Part shown: piece by piece, positions 60,747-64,000 of the stretch | Layout: every line of letters begins with the position of its first letter | How positions within the stretch are numbered: position 1 is the first letter of the stretch | Source: Nissolia schottii | Lineage: Eukaryota > Streptophyta > Magnoliopsida > Fabales > Fabaceae | Assembly: GCA_003254905.1 (NCBI GenBank) | Contig: QANU01000796.1 | Span: forward strand, 421,577 to 485,576 | Reading direction: 5' to 3' | DNA length: 64,000 nucleotides | The notes under the pieces: generated by a model | Databases searched by the model: none | Seen by the model: only the letters and a program-made list of their open reading frames with translations | Told to the model about the DNA's origin: nothing | Made by a program: the position numbers and the translations under genes

Positions 60747-62662
60747 TGTAACGAGCCCAAAAATAGTTACTGACACGCAAGAGACTAGTTCACTTATGAA
60801 AACCTCCTAATGTATTAATCATGAAAAACGTGCAGCTTTATAAATAAGAGGAAGTGTTTATGAAATAAAACTAAACATTATAATATGATATAAATAAAAA
60901 ATCCTTTACAAGATACAAAATATATAATAAAAATACGCTACACTGCTTATAGTTCACTAAAGCACTCTATAGACCGACATGAATGTAAACTATCCTAAAG
61001 ACTGAAATAACTGCAGAATACTTCACGACAACATGAAGCTCACCAAAGTCCAAACTGCTGAGATCTACTGAATGAGCGACGTGTCTTCGTCAACGGTATC
61101 TGAAAAAGGTCGATGAGGGGTGAGTCATCGCTCAGTGAATGATAACCTCCACGGCGACATGAGATAGCTCGTAACCATGGCATGCATATGCAATATATAT
61201 ATATATATATATATAACAATCATGAAAACGTTCAAATAATAATAATAATAATAACAACAACAATAATAATAATCTTAAAAACATTTAAGAACATAAGCAA
61301 GTGGGGAGTTCTAGATAGACATTCCCGAACATTACAGTTTCGCTTTATAATGCATTATCTTGGACACAGTACCCAAGTATCTAGGTCACAACAGTCAGGG
61401 ATACACTATCCGAGACCATAGATTCCTAATAGTTTGTCTTAATGCACTACCCAAGTACCTAAGTCACGACAGTTGGGGATACACTGCCCGAGACCATAGA
61501 TTCCTGATAGTTAATCCTAATCTACATGATTCATGACACAGGATATCACGAGCTGTCATGTTCGAGCTTTACAGTCTTGCCCTAAATCTACATGAATCTT
61601 ATTCTACTTTACGATCATAAAAGGTATATCAGGGTCAACATAGATTGTGGCTGACTTACAGTTCTATCATAGATATCCTCCCATGAAAACAGTTTTAAAT
61701 ACATAACATATCATGATCATCATAACATAATCATTATACTGATAGCATAACATGACCTAATGTCTTTAAGTGTTTTATCTTGGAAAAATAAAAGTAGAAT
61801 AAAATCTCATATGCTTAGGGAGGTTCCCAGGTAAGATAGGTGCGTCACAATGGACAATTTAAGTACCAATTCTTGTCCTTTTTTCAGAACCTTTCCTTAA
61901 CAAAAGTCTTTTCCCACTAGAATCTTTCCTTAACCATGATCTTTTATTAACAGTTTAACTAAACAATATGAATATCTATATTACTTAATACTAATCATAC
62001 ACACACAACATGAATATATTTAATGCAATAAAATATGTGGTCTCATGTGGTTCTAAAATAATTTCATGATTTTCTAAAATAGTTTCGTAAATATCTACTT
62101 CATAGATTTCTAATTAAATAATCATGAGAAAATAACTAATTAAATAAAAGAATATCTAACTTCATAAATACATAAATAAAATAATAAATTTCACCTCCTA
62201 GGATTTTATAAAGCATGCATAAATAAAATAAAGTTAAAATAAATAAATAAATAAATAAACTTAAAGCAAATACATGGTCTAAAATAGATCGTGAAGAAAG
62301 TCATTCACCTGAAAATGGCTAAATGCTAATGAGCACTAAGCTAAGAACTCCTGATACCCTACATGGAGGCATTGCTTTCCTACGAACGAAAGACGAGAGG
62401 GAGAAAAGAAATAAAAAAGATAACTGGAACAAAAAGTCTCACAAGAGTGTGACCTCCCAAGCTCTGAAGTGAATTAACAAGTCTAAACACTCACGAGAAG
62501 CCTCTATATATAGGGGAAAGAAGAGACCCCTTTCTATCGCTCTAATCGATGTAGGACTTTTTCCCCGACATGCTACAGCGCTCACTAGGCGTTGCATCGC
62601 GCCAACCTCGCTGAGCCGCTGCAGCGCGTTGTCTTCTCTTTTTTTCTTCTTGGGCCGTAATA
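60747..62662 (-). mobile_element. Solo LTR, 1.9 kb, copy 2
   Basis: Homologous to 21672-23554, in the same orientation. Ends TGTAACGAGCCC and GGGCCGTAATA form the short inverted repeat. Flanks GTATA (60742-60746) and GTATC (62663-62667) are a one-mismatch target duplication. A TATATATAGG box (minus) lies at ~62503-62512. The internal tandem pair (from ~61367 and ~61444) is preserved. Local additions are an (AT)n and an (AAT)n run. Confidence 0.75.
61193..61275. repeat. (AT)n and (AAT)n microsatellites
   Basis: An AT run at 61193-61215 and an AAT/AAC run at about 61237-61275, both inside the solo LTR and largely absent from the other copy. Confidence 0.85.
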
Positions 62663-62667
62663 GTATC

Positions 62668-63053
62668 TAATTAGATCATTAACATGAAATATATAGAAAA
62701 AAATTTCAGCCATTTAAGTTTAACACAGTCAGAATAAGCGTAAAAGAAGATGCATTATATTAGTAACTAATAAAGAATATTACTCTACAAAAATTGAAGT
62801 GATATAACATGAGAAAACAAATTAATACGCATTACAGAATAAATGAAAAGATTAAGCGTTATGCATTTAGGTCAAAGACAAAGAGATGAAGAGACGAAAA
62901 ACAATGTTTAGCTCTATTTTTAAGGGAATGAGCGAGATGAGAAACAAAAAGATTTTGAATATGATTATGTCATGTTATAAGAATATGATGAGATTTTTTT
63001 TATATTCAAGAATATGATAAAATATATTTATAAATATGTTTTTATGTTGTTGT
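62668..63053. other. AT-rich spacer, nothing seen
   Basis: No gene or repeat boundary supported between the solo LTR and the LINE fragment. Confidence 0.4.
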
Positions 63054-63080
63054 TGTTATTATTATTATTATTATTATTAT
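63054..63080. repeat. (TTA)n run at LINE 3' side
   Basis: Nine or so TTA units. On the minus strand this is (TAA)n directly after the LINE stop codon, and may mark its 3' tail. Confidence 0.8.
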
Positions 63081-64000
63081 TCACAACATTGCATAAGCAA
63101 CAATAAGCCAAGTTCTATTCTTCACATCTTTAACCGTTGAGGCTTCCCAAGAGCTAAGAAGATCATAAACGCTTTTTGGCATTACCCACTTAATCCCACC
63201 CCATTTCACACAAGACATCCATATTGACCAAGAAAAATCACACGAAATAAACACATGATCAATGGACTCATCGACAGTACTATAAAATATAGACTTTGAA
63301 TCATTGATGTTACTTATCTTCTGTCTCCTTAGCTTGTCTTTCGTGCTAAGCCTCCATTGTAGCAAGAACCAAAGAGGCAACTCAACTTTCAGTGTCACAA
63401 TACCCCTCCATATACTTTTAGGGTCAAAATCCGATGGGTTAGGATCAACTTGCAAAGATTCAACAATAGCAATAAGAGCTCTCACAGTATATATACCATT
63501 TTTGTCCAAATTCCAGCACAATCTATCATCTACTTCTTCTGCCAACCTCTGATGATTCAAAAGTTGCAAGAGGTTTGATGCAAGATCCTCTTCCAAAACA
63601 AACAGTCTTCTTCTTCTCCACTCCCAAACCCAAATTCCATCTTGCCACATCCCATAAGCACTTATAGCCCTGCCCCTTTGTGTTGATACTGTGTATAGTC
63701 CGGGAAATCTACTCATTAGAGTAGCCTCCCCACACCATTTATCCTCCCACAACAAAATTCTATCACCTGTGCCCAATTTCCACTCGTAACCATCAATTAA
63801 AAGTTTTTCTAGCACCTCATTCGCCTTATACAGGTTTTGAACAGCAGTCCTAGGCCCACCAACTAAAAGCACTTGATCACCAAGAGCTCTACCTGACTGA
63901 AGATCATATATGGAGCAAATAATTCTTTTCCAAAATGAGTTATCTTCCACTTGAAATTTCCACCAGTTGCATTTCTTAATTGTGTATTGCCAACGCCAAG
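63081..64000 (-). pseudogene. LINE ORF2 C-terminal fragment (zf-RVT)
   Basis: A minus-strand frame open to the window end (WRWQYTIKKCNWWKFQVEDN at its visible start; ATG at 63950 is internal). It encodes the region after the reverse transcriptase of plant L1-type LINEs: KLGTGDRILLWEDKWCG, then a zf-RVT-like segment (LWFLLQWRLSTKDKLRRQ, DESIDHVFISCDFSWSIW). The expected CxxC before DESIDH is replaced by SIFYS, so the zinc motif has lost both leading cysteines. The frame ends at TGA just before a (TAA)n run, earlier than usual for the family. The catalytic reverse transcriptase lies outside the window, if it exists. Confidence 0.8.

Overview
This window looks like nuclear DNA from a legume, most probably Glycine (soybean group). 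It is strongly AT-rich, and its genes have plant-type introns. It is crowded with Ty1/copia and Ty3/gypsy debris, and carries clusters of the TAATCGATTA-type motif that I associate with legume retroelements. The organism call is inference; no species-specific gene was identified. I see no prokaryotic system, CRISPR array, rRNA or tRNA.

Only two convincing host genes are present. At 50777-56550 (minus) lies a complete 11-exon HD-ZIP class IV homeodomain/START transcription factor (815 aa predicted) that matches the HDG5 type end to end. At 38182-39576 (plus) lies a single-exon F-box/DUF295-type protein with an unusual GDD-rich acidic tract near its C-terminus. The HDG5 promoter is lost in a 947-base assembly gap (56631-57577) that begins 80 bases upstream of its ATG.

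Layout. 1-13517 is gene-poor AT-rich sequence with one TIR-type element (7270-8258). 13518-18750 holds a dispersed repeat (A), a second repeat (E) and a FAR1/Mutator-like transposase relic split by a solo LTR. 20617-23554 is a stack: a 1-kb TIR element with 5-bp target duplication hosting a mini-copia element, immediately followed by a 1.9-kb solo LTR. 25023-29105 is a decayed copia element. It is followed by a zinc-finger gene relic and a tandem array of an ~803-bp unit (29507-32231). 33390-35720 holds a LINE zf-RVT fragment, an LTR-like piece and a broken 'putative gypsy type' reading frame.

40017-46500 is a mosaic second copy of material from 13.5-31 kb: repeat A in direct orientation, repeat B inverted, a 30-base inverted scrap of reverse transcriptase, the copia gag-integrase half, its LTR, and the zinc-finger flank with one array unit. 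It abuts an intact gag-only LTR retrotransposon (46544-49727) with perfect 5-bp target duplications. After HDG5 come the gap, ~3 kb of featureless AT-rich DNA, a second copy of the 1.9-kb solo LTR (60747-62662), and a LINE ORF2 3' fragment that runs off the window end.

The two host genes show no functional linkage. The rest records repeated transposition, partial duplication and decay. I found nothing I would call a new biological system; the most informative features are rearrangement junctions.
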